Below, in pieces: positions 45,356 to 53,486 of a stretch of 64,000 nt of DNA. The translations under genes were made by a program, and so were the position numbers. The notes beneath the pieces were generated by a model that had not been told where the DNA came from, ran no database searches, and saw nothing but the letters and a program-made list of their open reading frames with translations. Source of the stretch: Arcicella sp034519515 (GTDB lineage: Bacteria > Bacteroidota > Bacteroidia > Cytophagales > Spirosomataceae); the NCBI GenBank assembly GCA_034519515.1, contig JAXHOK010000054.1:124001-188000 (forward strand). The letters are read 5' to 3'. Position 1 is the first letter of the stretch, and each line of letters opens with the position of its first letter.

Positions 45356-45607
45356 TTTCTTTTGATGAACGGTAAACGGTTCACGGTTAAAGGTTTGTGC
45401 TTAAATATTTATAAACTTAGAGAAAAGTCTTTAAACTGTACAAAAATTGATAAAAAATTGGGGATTTTATAGAAAACACCTTATAAAATTTGGCAATATT
45501 AGAAAATTACAATTTTATTTTGTTTCGTTACTATTTTGAGATTATAGGCTGAGGTTATGGGAATCAACTACTTAGTATTTGAAGAAAACAGGTTGATATT
45601 GATTTGT

Positions 45608-46540
45608 TTAAATGGCAAGATTTAGGCCTAAAACCAAACCCCACATCATCGCAAAACTAACTAACATGGAGACGTTTACCAACATTCCCGCTACTTCGGT
45701 ATCGTAGCCTAATTCATTGGAAAATGGAATAATAGTCATGCCCACGGGGATGATAATAACGATTAGAAGTACGTTGCGATAAAGTTGTTCGACAGGTAAG
45801 AAAAAAAAGCACAAAAAACCAATCAAAAAACCCCAAAAATAGCGAATGGATAATACTTTTGACACTTTTTTGAATAAATCTGGTGTAATATGGAGGTTCA
45901 TATAAATTCCCATGATTAGTAAAACAATCACCTTGTTTCCTTTTGCCAGAACGTCTAAAATATCCAATAAAATTTGAGGTAAAGGAATGGCGGTTAGATT
46001 GAAAAATACGCCTATTAAAATGGCTTGAAAAGGTAGTAAAGTAATGATTTTTAACAGAGCCTGTTTGGTATTGGCTTTGATATTCGCTCCTTGGTTTTTA
46101 TCCGACATAAATACGCCTGTACCATAGACTAAACCGAAAACGGCAAAGGAATTTCCAAAATCGAACATGGCGGCGTACACCATTCCCGAGTAGCCCCAAA
46201 TGCCCTCTATGAGTGGATAGGCGAACAACCCGAGATTAAAACCGCCACTGCCCATGATGAAAATTGCCTTCATTTTTCGAGGAAAATCTCTGAAAAAATA
46301 AGTAGCCGTAACCATCGTTATCAAAGAAAAAAGAAAGGATAGCAAGGGTAGGAGTAACAGATTCCACTCAAAATGAATTCGCAACATCGTAACGAACATC
46401 AAAGCTGGAAAAGTGGTGTGCATCAATAATTTAGAAACAGTTTTACCTTCTTCTTCGGTGATGATATTCTTTTTTTTGAGAAAATAACCCAAAAAAATTA
46501 TTGATAGTGCAGTCAGGAAAACGGTATTGGTTTGACTCAT
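45608..46540 (-). CDS. AEC-family transporter
   Basis: Ten predicted helices in 310 residues place it in the auxin efflux carrier (AEC) family. The first half includes TNTVFLTALSIIFLGYFLKK, VSKLLMHTTFPALMFVTML (with the TFPAL motif of the family), and MGSGGFNLGLFAYPLIEGIWG (the GN-x-GF-like motif). The second half mirrors this, with IMGIYMNL and YDTEVAGMLVNVSMLVSFAM. Bacterial members export or import dicarboxylates such as malate. No regulator or partner gene is adjacent, so the substrate is open. Confidence 0.88.
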   Translation of the reverse strand: MSQTNTVFLTALSIIFLGYFLKKKNIITEEEGKTVSKLLMHTTFPALMFVTMLRIHFEWNLLLLPLLSFLFSLITMVTATYFFRDFPRKMKAIFIMGSGGFNLGLFAYPLIEGIWGYSGMVYAAMFDFGNSFAVFGLVYGTGVFMSDKNQGANIKANTKQALLKIITLLPFQAILIGVFFNLTAIPLPQILLDILDVLAKGNKVIVLLIMGIYMNLHITPDLFKKVSKVLSIRYFWGFLIGFLCFFFLPVEQLYRNVLLIVIIIPVGMTIIPFSNELGYDTEVAGMLVNVSMLVSFAMMWGLVLGLNLAI

Positions 46541-46593
46541 TTATTGCATGATTAGTGATGTTTGGTTTTCACTTATGATATCATCGAAGCTGT

Positions 46594-47640
46594 TTAAAAT
46601 TCATACAAAATCTTATCATCATCACTCCAAACTTTCAAATGATGGGTTCCATCAGGATTCATGATTAACTCCATAAACCCAGGTTTACTGGCTGAAAACA
46701 AACAATCTTTCTGTTTTATTTCACGTTTCAAAGGAGTTAATTTACTTCCAGAGCCACTTATCAAAAATAAATTATGAGGTCGTTGAATCACTTGCAAATT
46801 ATGTTCATGCCCTGCGATGGCAATAACCCCTTTATGTTTATCCAAAACGTCATACATGCTTTGAGCTAAATTTCGATAACGAGCAGAATTCATCTCCGAC
46901 ATAAAAGCCCGATTCAATCCCAATGGTCTGAAAATGCTCAACGGGGTGTAAGTAGCCAGACCATAGACAAACGTTTTGTCCTTGTGATAGCCATGCTCAC
47001 CGTAATCAACTATGGGATGATGGGACAAAAAAATGGGGATTTTCTTCTGTTTTTCAGTTGCCGTTAAAATAGAATCAAGCCTCAGAAAATATTTTATTTC
47101 ATCCTGCTTATAACTCCCGTCTTTACCCACTTTATGAAAAAATTGACGGTGCAACCACCAATCTAAATCATTAAAAATCAGCACGATATTGCCAATATTC
47201 TGCACCGTTGGACCTGGCAATCCATACTCTGGAAGAAAATGTTTAGCCTGCTTTGAACCCAAAGAATCTTTTGCGTATTTATTGATATAATTGGCTTGAC
47301 GAATCACATTCACGTACCCTTTCCAACGCCCCTTTGCCCAGTCGTGATTACCTGGCATAAAATACCAATCACCTTTAAAGTCTTTTAAGGTGTGTAATTG
47401 CGTCAATAATTTCAGTTCAGCATCTTTTGAACCATCAAGTCCACGGGGATAAATATTATCTCCCAAGAAAATAACCCCTCCATTTTCAGTTGCTTCCAAA
47501 TGCTTTTGGAGCGTTTTATGCACCTTATTCTGCACAGGTTCATCACCAGCATCACCGATTAAAAACAATGAATAAGGTTTATTTTGAGCCTGTAAAGTAC
47601 TGATTGTCAGGCATAAATATAAAATTAGCAGTTTTTTCAT
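46594..47640 (-). CDS. Exported calcineurin-like metallophosphoesterase
   Basis: The signal peptide MKKLLILYLCLTISTLQAQ precedes a standard metal-binding series: FLIGDAGDEP, FLGDNIYPRGL, YFMPGNHDWAKG, LSHHPIVDYG and IAGHEHNLQVI. These supply the Asp, Asn and His ligands of a dinuclear centre. The mature protein probably hydrolyses a phosphate ester in the periplasm; no C-terminal T9SS tail is present. The 348-residue length is normal. The substrate is unknown. Upstream, in the spacer to the dehydrogenase gene, are two hairpins. Confidence 0.9.
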   Translation of the reverse strand: MKKLLILYLCLTISTLQAQNKPYSLFLIGDAGDEPVQNKVHKTLQKHLEATENGGVIFLGDNIYPRGLDGSKDAELKLLTQLHTLKDFKGDWYFMPGNHDWAKGRWKGYVNVIRQANYINKYAKDSLGSKQAKHFLPEYGLPGPTVQNIGNIVLIFNDLDWWLHRQFFHKVGKDGSYKQDEIKYFLRLDSILTATEKQKKIPIFLSHHPIVDYGEHGYHKDKTFVYGLATYTPLSIFRPLGLNRAFMSEMNSARYRNLAQSMYDVLDKHKGVIAIAGHEHNLQVIQRPHNLFLISGSGSKLTPLKREIKQKDCLFSASKPGFMELIMNPDGTHHLKVWSDDDKILYEF

Positions 47641-47668
47641 GATTTATTATTATGATTCAGCTTCTACT

Positions 47669-47762
47669 AACTTCTCGAAAGTTCCTTTTACTTTCGAGAA
47701 ATTTTCTTCTATTAACTTCCCGAAACAATATCCATTGCGGGTAAAAAGAACTTTCGGGAAGT
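47669..47762. repeat. Two adjacent TTCGGGAAG-type hairpins
   Basis: The arms AACTTCTCGAAAGT/ACTTTCGAGAA and AACTTCCCGAAA/TTTCGGGAAGT repeat the arm design found inside the family B element at 9835-9992. They sit upstream of the metallophosphoesterase gene. Confidence 0.7.
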
Positions 47763-47788
47763 GTTCTTATGTTTCAACTAATCCCGAA

Positions 47789-48730
47789 TTACTCAATCTC
47801 CAATTCCCTCATTTTACTCACCAATACCTCATTAATTTTCCGATAACTTTCCACCGTCCATCCTGCAATGTGAGGCGTGAGTATAACGTTTTTTTGTTGA
47901 AATAATTGAGTATAAACCTCTTCTTGTTTTGGGGTTAATTGGGATAATTTTTCATTTTCCAAGACATCCAAACAAGCCCCTTTGATTTTCTTGTTTTGTA
48001 ATCCATTCAAAATCGCTCTAACAGAAGCCACTTCACCTCGTGAAGTGTTAATAAAAAAAAATGGTTTCTTGAATTTCTCAATAAAATCATCATCGACCAT
48101 CATGCGTGTTTCATCAGTAAGCGGCACGTGGATTGAAACGACATCTACCTCTTCAAAAATGTCTTGCATCGTAGCTCTTTTAACAAATAATTCTTCATCA
48201 TTTATTTTCTGAGCATCGCTATCGAAAGCCAATACTTCTACCCCAAAACCAATCAATCTTTGTGATAATGCCTTGCCCATATTACCATACCCAATAATTC
48301 CGACAGTCATACCACATAATTCGATACCACGATTTTCTTCACGATGCCAAATCCCTTGACGCACTTCGGCATCAGCAAAATTTAATTTATTAAAGAGCAT
48401 TAAAATCATTCCGATTACGTGTTCTGCCACAGCATCAGAATTGCCCTCATTAGCGGCAAAAACTTTGATGTTTCTCTCTGTAACTGATTGTAAATCAATT
48501 AAATCCAAACCAGCCCCTGCCCTACCGATAAATTCTAATTTCGTACAAAAAGATAAAAATTCTCGATCAATTTTTGTTTTACTTCTAATCAAAAGTCCTT
48601 GATAATCTTGGATAATTTCTAAGATTTCAGCTCTTTTAATATCGGGTTGATAATTTACCTCAAAACCCAATTCTGCCAACATCGGGAAGATATTTTCGTG
48701 TAAATCATCAACAATTAATATTTTTTTCAT
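47789..48730 (-). CDS. D-2-hydroxyacid dehydrogenase (SerA-like)
   Basis: NAD-dependent D-isomer hydroxyacid dehydrogenase fold, 313 residues. Substrate-binding part: GLLIRSKTKIDREFL and FIGRAGAGLDLIDL (with Arg/Gly typical of phosphoglycerate dehydrogenase-like proteins). NAD-binding: VGIIGYGNMGKALSQRL. Active site: FFINTSRGEVASVRAI with its catalytic Arg, ACLDVLENEK with the Glu, and LTPHIAGWT with the His. It lacks an ACT or ASB regulatory domain, so it is a short-type enzyme; whether it acts on 3-phosphoglycerate, glyoxylate or another acid is not clear. Confidence 0.9.
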   Translation of the reverse strand: MKKILIVDDLHENIFPMLAELGFEVNYQPDIKRAEILEIIQDYQGLLIRSKTKIDREFLSFCTKLEFIGRAGAGLDLIDLQSVTERNIKVFAANEGNSDAVAEHVIGMILMLFNKLNFADAEVRQGIWHREENRGIELCGMTVGIIGYGNMGKALSQRLIGFGVEVLAFDSDAQKINDEELFVKRATMQDIFEEVDVVSIHVPLTDETRMMVDDDFIEKFKKPFFFINTSRGEVASVRAILNGLQNKKIKGACLDVLENEKLSQLTPKQEEVYTQLFQQKNVILTPHIAGWTVESYRKINEVLVSKMRELEIE

Positions 48731-48741
48731 ATTTTAAAAAT

Positions 48742-48837
48742 TTATAGGAGTTAAACAGTTGGATAGTTAAAGTAGTTTAAAACACCTCAAAACAGGTTTC
48801 CAAATCACTGAACCACTCAACTTTTTAACTCCTATAA
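48742..48837. repeat. 20-bp inverted repeat upstream of the dehydrogenase gene
   Basis: TTATAGGAGTTAAACAGTTG (48742-48761) and the complement at 48818-48837 differ at one base. It occupies the spacer between the dehydrogenase and the sugar-isomerase genes. Confidence 0.65.
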
Positions 48838-48854
48838 CTCCTTTAACTTTCTAA

Positions 48855-48891
48855 GGAACGGGAAAACGTTTACTTATTGTTTTTCAGTTCC
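48855..48891. mobile_element. Family A relic, ends only (copy 4)
   Basis: 37 bp consisting of the left end GGAACGGGAAAA and the right end TACTTATTGTTTTTCAGTTCC region of family A, with the interior removed. TAA flanks it at 48852-48854 and 48892-48894. Confidence 0.75.
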
Positions 48892-48899
48892 TAACTATT

Positions 48900-49784
48900 T
48901 TAAAACTTCAATTTCTTCAAATTATTCAAACTAATCTGCACTCCCTCCAAAGGTGTGCGTTTATAGGCTTCCAATTCCACAATGTAATACTTCGCCCCTG
49001 AAGTTTTATCATTGAAAATCTGTTGAAAATTAATATCACCTTCTCCCACTTCCACACTTTCATTTTTTACGGGGTCATGGTCTTTTACGTGAAAATGCGT
49101 GAAACGATTTGGATATTTATGAAACCAGTCTTGGGGCATTTGTTTGGCAAATTTCACCCAATATAAATCCATTTCAAATGTTACTAAACCCTTATCAGTA
49201 TTGTCCAAAAGGGTTTTATACAGCATTTCTCCGTTGTGTTCTTTGAATTCAAAATCGTGGTTGTGATACCCATATTTCATATCCATACTCTTGCAAATTT
49301 CACCCGCTTTATTAAATATTTCAGCCATTAATTTACCCTGCGAACGGTCTTCGTCTGCCATATATGGAGCAATTACATACTTTTGTCCCACTTTTTTGGC
49401 ATCTTCAATAGCTCGTTTGTAACTATCAGAAATTTGACCATTCACAAAATCCTTGCTCGTGATTCCAACGTGTGCAGACGGCATTTTCAAGCCATTATCA
49501 GCCAATAGTTTAGCAAAGTCAGCCGTTGGAATTCCAAAGAATTTACCTTCTTTATAATCAAAACCTTCTACTTGTTTATAGCCCATTTTGGCTATTTTTC
49601 GAATAGTTCCCTTGGCATCTTTTCCCATATCTTCACGGACAGACCATAATTGTACGCCAATGTTGCGAGCTACTGGTTTTCTTTTGAGTCCAGCCCATGA
49701 ATCGTTATTCAATAAAGCAAAACCAGCCGTAGCTAATGCTCCATTTTTCAAAAAATCACGACGAGATTGTTGTTGTAATTCCAT
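48900..49784 (-). CDS. Tat-exported sugar phosphate isomerase/epimerase-like protein
   Basis: The start is set at 49784 (MELQQQSRRDFLKNG), which puts a twin-arginine signal (SRRDFLK, then ALATAGFALL) at the right position; the longer frame adds 18 unlikely residues. The mature domain is an AP-endonuclease-2-type TIM barrel: NIGVQLWSVREDM, GYKQVEGFDYKEGKFFG, GLKMPSAHVG, KYGYHNHDFEF, VTFEMDLYWVKFA and FTHFHVKDHDP with metal-binding Glu, His and Asp. Such proteins interconvert or cleave sugars in the periplasm; the substrate is unknown. pdxA lies upstream on the same strand. Confidence 0.88.
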   Translation of the reverse strand: MELQQQSRRDFLKNGALATAGFALLNNDSWAGLKRKPVARNIGVQLWSVREDMGKDAKGTIRKIAKMGYKQVEGFDYKEGKFFGIPTADFAKLLADNGLKMPSAHVGITSKDFVNGQISDSYKRAIEDAKKVGQKYVIAPYMADEDRSQGKLMAEIFNKAGEICKSMDMKYGYHNHDFEFKEHNGEMLYKTLLDNTDKGLVTFEMDLYWVKFAKQMPQDWFHKYPNRFTHFHVKDHDPVKNESVEVGEGDINFQQIFNDKTSGAKYYIVELEAYKRTPLEGVQISLNNLKKLKF

Positions 49785-49825
49785 TTTTCTATGATTAAAA
49801 TATTTTGACTCAAATTTTATAAAAA

Positions 49826-49852
49826 TACCCACAAACATAACGTTCGTGGGTA
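49826..49852 (-). terminator. Intrinsic terminator of pdxA
   Basis: TACCCACAAAC pairs with GTTCGTGGGTA (one A-C mismatch). On the minus strand a T run (TTTTTAT) follows. It lies after the pdxA stop codon. Confidence 0.75.
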
Positions 49853-49875
49853 GGAAATTTCATATTATTTCCTTT

Positions 49876-50904
49876 TTATTTCTTAAAAGCCGAAGGAATA
49901 ACATCTCTCCGATTCTTAACCACATCTATGGCCGTAAAAATGGCGTGCAACATAGATGATTCAGAAGCAGTATTTTTGCCTGCAATATCATAAGCCGTTC
50001 CGTGGTCGGGCGAGGTACGAACTGCCGAAAGTCCTGCCGTGAAGTTTACCCCCGTTTCAAAAGCAATATATTTGAAAGGAATCAAACCTTGGTCGTGATA
50101 CATCGCTAACACCGCATCGTAATGCTTGAATTGTGCTGCTCCAAAAAATCCATCCGCAGGGAAAGGTCCGAAAACTAAGTTACCCTTTTTCTTAAAATTT
50201 TCAATTACGGGCGAAATCATTTCCTTTTCCTCCGTACCCAAAAGTCCGTCTTCTCCCGCATGAGGATTTAAGCCCAAAACAGCAATTTTAGGTTTTTGAA
50301 TCCCAAAATCTTTCTTCAAAGAATCAATTATCAAGGTTAATTTTTGGGTAATTTTTTCGTGGTTTATTGCCCCACGTACCTTTCCAAGTGGTAAATGCCC
50401 CGTTACAACCCCAACCCGAATTTCCTCAGAAACCAAAAACATGAGTGATTCTTTGGCTTCAAATGCTTCCGTGAAATATTCGGTATGACCAGGAAATCGG
50501 AAAGTTTCTGATTGAATATTGTGCTTATTTATCGGGGCAGTAACCACAGCATGAATACTTCCCGCTTTCAAATCCTCAGTTGCTTTTTGCAGACAGGCCA
50601 ATGCTGCTGCTCCCGCCTCTGGCGTAACTTTACCAGGAGTTGCATCGGTGGTTTTGTCATCGAAACAGGTAATTAGATTTGTTAATTTGGGGTTAATCTG
50701 CTGAATAGCTTGGATATTATTGAGCGTCCAATCTTTCAATTCTAATGATTTTCGATAAAATCCCAATACTCTTTGCGAGCCGTAAATCACGGGGGTGCAG
50801 AGTTCTAAAATGCGTTTATTGGTGAGGGCTTTCAAGATAACTTCTGGACCGATGCCGTTATAATCGCCCAATGTAATGCCTATGATTGGTTTTTGATATT
50901 CCAC
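49876..50904 (-). CDS. pdxA: 4-hydroxythreonine-4-phosphate dehydrogenase
   Basis: PdxA oxidises 4-phosphohydroxy-L-threonine with NAD in the DXP-dependent pyridoxal-phosphate pathway; the product is used by PdxJ. Signatures are IGITLGDYNGIGPEVILKAL at the N-terminus, DATPGKVTPEAGAAAL, TAPINKHNIQ, FPGHTEYFTE, VTGHLPLGKV (a metal-binding His), LGLNPHAGEDGLLG and YHDQGLIPFKYI, with the family's three conserved metal-binding His. The length of 342 residues is usual. No other pdx gene is in the window. Confidence 0.96.
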   Translation of the reverse strand: MEYQKPIIGITLGDYNGIGPEVILKALTNKRILELCTPVIYGSQRVLGFYRKSLELKDWTLNNIQAIQQINPKLTNLITCFDDKTTDATPGKVTPEAGAAALACLQKATEDLKAGSIHAVVTAPINKHNIQSETFRFPGHTEYFTEAFEAKESLMFLVSEEIRVGVVTGHLPLGKVRGAINHEKITQKLTLIIDSLKKDFGIQKPKIAVLGLNPHAGEDGLLGTEEKEMISPVIENFKKKGNLVFGPFPADGFFGAAQFKHYDAVLAMYHDQGLIPFKYIAFETGVNFTAGLSAVRTSPDHGTAYDIAGKNTASESSMLHAIFTAIDVVKNRRDVIPSAFKK

Positions 50905-51055
50905 GTTTTTTTATTTTAGCTGTGAGTTTGTGAACAATGAACATTGGGGAAGAAATGAGAAATGAAGAATAAAAGGAAAAATGAATTTCTTAACGCTCAA
51001 ATCTCATGGCTCACTACTTTTGACCGCAATTTCCAAAATAATGCTGAAATAAAAA

Positions 51056-51079
51056 AGGTTTGAGCCTTAGCCCAAACCT
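51056..51079 (-). terminator. Intrinsic terminator of the phospholipase C-like gene
   Basis: AGGTTTG pairs with CAAACCT, and on the minus strand a run of six T residues follows. It lies ~45 bases after the stop codon. Confidence 0.75.
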
Positions 51080-51123
51080 GATTTTAAGATACTGACCCTC
51101 ATCACTTAAATCCTAACCCTTAT

Positions 51124-52125
51124 TTACTCGCTTTCGGGTTTTCCTTTTTTAGCTTGTAAAAGCCCATTTTTTATTAACTCGTTGTTCTTCCAAACCTTTT
51201 TTTCAGACTTAAATTTGGCTTTATCTTCATCGTTAACCGTCTGTAAATCAGATAAATCTGGACAACCTGCATCCACCCAAGCCGTAAACCAAAAATCAGC
51301 AACACAACGAGCCGAAGCCAACATTCTTTCATTAACTGTATTACCCAAACGTTCGCCATAGACCTTAGCAAATTCTCCCGAATAGTTTTTCCGCATTGCA
51401 CCGAAACGTTCAGAACGTTTGAATTTTCGTTCTTCCGTAAAACCTTCGGAAGCCATAATTTCATCCGATAATACTTTATCCAACATCATTTTTGACTCTT
51501 TAATTTTCACCCAAATCTCAGCCAAAGGGTCTTTCAAATACTTGGCTTTGTGGTTTTGATAAAGATTGTAATTTTGAATATTCATTTCGGGAACGGTGCT
51601 TTCCCAGAGTGAATGTAATCCTCGTTGATTGGTCAGTTGCCCGTCATAATTGATGGTTGTGTGCAAGGGAACGTGAGCATCGGAAATATAATGCCCCAAG
51701 TCAGCAGAATAATATAAAATACTGTCTTTCAATTTATTACGAAAGGCATTTGTTAATTTTTCTTGTAATTTCACAATCTCCCAAGGCACAGTCCCGTACT
51801 TTCTGAGCGTATCGGCAGAGTATTTTTTTACGGCTTCTTCCCAGGTTTTGGGCATCGTTTCGATGGAGTTTTCGCCAAAAATTGGTGCATCAATATCAAT
51901 AAAATGTTTGGTTGCTTCGGTTTTATCGGTATTTCGTCTCACATCAGGACGGACAGAATTATACACTTCATAATCTAAATTTTTGTAAAAGAAAAAGCCC
52001 ATTTTTTTCGGCAAAGAATAAATGGCGAGTTGAGAAATAGTTTTGTGACCCAGAAAGCCCCAAGAACAACAGCCTACTGTAAGAAGGATGGCTGACACTT
52101 TCAAAATTAATAGTTTGTTATACAT
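51124..52125 (-). CDS. Zinc-dependent phospholipase C / S1-P1 nuclease-like protein
   Basis: An N-terminal hydrophobic segment (LILKVSAILLTVGCCSWG) leads to WGFLGHKTISQLAIYSLP. In this family the Trp that begins the mature enzyme and the following His bind the trinuclear zinc centre. RHFIDIDAP-like (KHFIDIDAP), DLGHYISDAHVPLHTT and HSLWES hold the remaining Asp and His ligands. The C-terminal part is helical and charged. The fold class includes bacterial phospholipase C and S1-P1 nuclease, so the real substrate is not certain. It may be exported. An intrinsic terminator follows. Confidence 0.85.
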   Translation of the reverse strand: MYNKLLILKVSAILLTVGCCSWGFLGHKTISQLAIYSLPKKMGFFFYKNLDYEVYNSVRPDVRRNTDKTEATKHFIDIDAPIFGENSIETMPKTWEEAVKKYSADTLRKYGTVPWEIVKLQEKLTNAFRNKLKDSILYYSADLGHYISDAHVPLHTTINYDGQLTNQRGLHSLWESTVPEMNIQNYNLYQNHKAKYLKDPLAEIWVKIKESKMMLDKVLSDEIMASEGFTEERKFKRSERFGAMRKNYSGEFAKVYGERLGNTVNERMLASARCVADFWFTAWVDAGCPDLSDLQTVNDEDKAKFKSEKKVWKNNELIKNGLLQAKKGKPESE

Positions 52126-52161
52126 TTTAAATAAGGAATAATTGTTTCGTTTCGGGTAAAT

Positions 52162-52626
52162 TTATAATTGCAACTCAAAATAGAGAACATCTGACAAAGG
52201 ATTATAAACGTAAGGCAAGGTTTCAACAAAACCAAATGATCGGTATAAAGTAATGGCTTCTTTCAATTTCGACACAGTATCAAGTTTCATAGTGGCGTAA
52301 GCAGATTTTCGGGCAAAACTAATCAATTCCTCTACTAATTTTCTCCCCAAGCCCTTTCCTCGTGCCTCTGGACACACATACAAACGTTTCATTTCGCAAA
52401 CTCCTTCACCAATTGGTTTTAATGCAACGCAGCCGACTGTCAGACCATTTTGCTTTGCCAAAATAATGCAACCCTTTGGAGGTGAATATACTTGATGAAG
52501 CGTTTGGAGTTCTCGCTCAAAATTTTGAAAACATAAATCGACTTGGAGAAATTCCGAATACTCAATAAAGATATTTCTAACCTCTTCAAGTTCTTCTTTT
52601 GTATATTTCACATACTCTAATTGCAT
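52162..52626 (-). CDS. GNAT-family N-acetyltransferase
   Basis: The start is set at 52626 (MQLEYVKYTKEELEEV), since the longer frame adds only seven residues and the N-terminus of GNAT proteins usually begins with a strand. Core features are GCIILAKQNGLTVGCVALKP, CEMKRLYVCPEARGKGLGRK (acetyl-CoA binding loop) and a C-terminal AITLYRSFGFVE. The substrate is unknown. It is divergently arranged with the ferritin-like gene (71-base gap). Confidence 0.88.
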   Translation of the reverse strand: MQLEYVKYTKEELEEVRNIFIEYSEFLQVDLCFQNFERELQTLHQVYSPPKGCIILAKQNGLTVGCVALKPIGEGVCEMKRLYVCPEARGKGLGRKLVEELISFARKSAYATMKLDTVSKLKEAITLYRSFGFVETLPYVYNPLSDVLYFELQL

Positions 52627-52696
52627 AATCTGAATATAATTTTTCAAGAATTAAAGATCCTGGTAATGATACCAAAAGGCTTTTCTACTTTTGAAC

Positions 52697-53311
52697 ATGA
52701 ATTTACAAGAAATATTCCAAAACATCATTGCAAATGATGCCCTCCATGCCAGATTCCTAAACACTTTGTCGCTCATGGAAAACACGGGAGCGAGAAAAAT
52801 CTCAGCTTCTGAACACAAAACAAAAGTATCATTTCTCATCCTAAAACACGCTTGTGAAGAAGCCAGACACGCCTTTTACCTCAAAAAACAAATTTCAAAA
52901 GTGGCAAATCTGGAAAATTTTCCTACTTATGAAAATCAATTTCTTATTGCCCCTTTCGCCAGTTATACCTATTTGCAATTACTTGATATTCAAGTTTGTA
53001 GATACTTAAAAAAGGCTTTACAGTTATCGGGAGAAGACTTAAAATATGCCGCTTATTTATTGGTAACATACTCGATTGAGGTGCGAGCAGACGAACTTTA
53101 TCCAATATACCAAACGGCACTGGATGAGGCAAAATCGAAAGTAAATGTCAAATCAATCATTGTAGAGGAAGAGGGACACTTGGAAGAAATGATTACGCAA
53201 TTAAAATCTTTTTCAAACGATTGGGAAATTCACGCCGAAAAGGCTTTAGAAATTGAAAGAGGGCTTTTTAAGATTTGGGTTGAGGAGTTAGCCGAACTAT
53301 CGACTCTTTGA
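52697..53311 (+). CDS. Ferritin-like di-iron helical protein
   Basis: The start is set at the ATG at 52697, though a TTG at 52691 is in frame. The all-helical protein has ILKHACEEARHAFYLKKQ (the E-x-x-R-H set, giving Glu and His ligands), TYSIEVRADELYPIYQ (Glu on a third helix) and SIIVEEEGHLEEM (the second E-x-x-H), the four-helix-bundle signature of the ferritin-like superfamily. I cannot assign a subfamily. It may be a small oxygenase or iron-handling protein. A -7-like TACTTTTG lies at 52686-52693, so a leaderless mRNA is conceivable. Confidence 0.75.
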   Translation: MNLQEIFQNIIANDALHARFLNTLSLMENTGARKISASEHKTKVSFLILKHACEEARHAFYLKKQISKVANLENFPTYENQFLIAPFASYTYLQLLDIQVCRYLKKALQLSGEDLKYAAYLLVTYSIEVRADELYPIYQTALDEAKSKVNVKSIIVEEEGHLEEMITQLKSFSNDWEIHAEKALEIERGLFKIWVEELAELSTL

Positions 53312-53316
53312 ATAAA

Positions 53317-53417
53317 TATAGAGTGAAACACAACTTATCAGAATAAGAATCCTCAAAACCTGTCAGGTTTTGAAAATCTATAAGGTTTCGTTCCAATAAG
53401 TTATGTAGTTCTCTATA
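53317..53417. repeat. Dispersed element, family C copy 2
   Basis: 101 bp with imperfect terminal inverted repeats (TATAGAGTGAAACACAACTT against the complement of AAGTTATGTAGTTCTCTATA). Shares AGAATCCTCAAAACCTGTCA and both ends with 23903-23981 in inverted orientation. It begins five bases after the ferritin-like gene's stop. Confidence 0.65.
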
Positions 53418-53430
53418 ACCTTCTGACAAA

Positions 53431-53472
53431 ACAATGAAAGCCCTCCAAACAAGTTTAAAGGGCTTTCATTGT
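53431..53472. terminator. Intrinsic terminator for convergent genes
   Basis: A 14-bp perfect stem (ACAATGAAAGCCCT with its complement) between the ferritin-like gene and the minus-strand sugar dehydrogenase gene. T-rich sequence is only partial on either side. Confidence 0.7.
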
Positions 53473-53486
53473 TATATTTCAAATGC

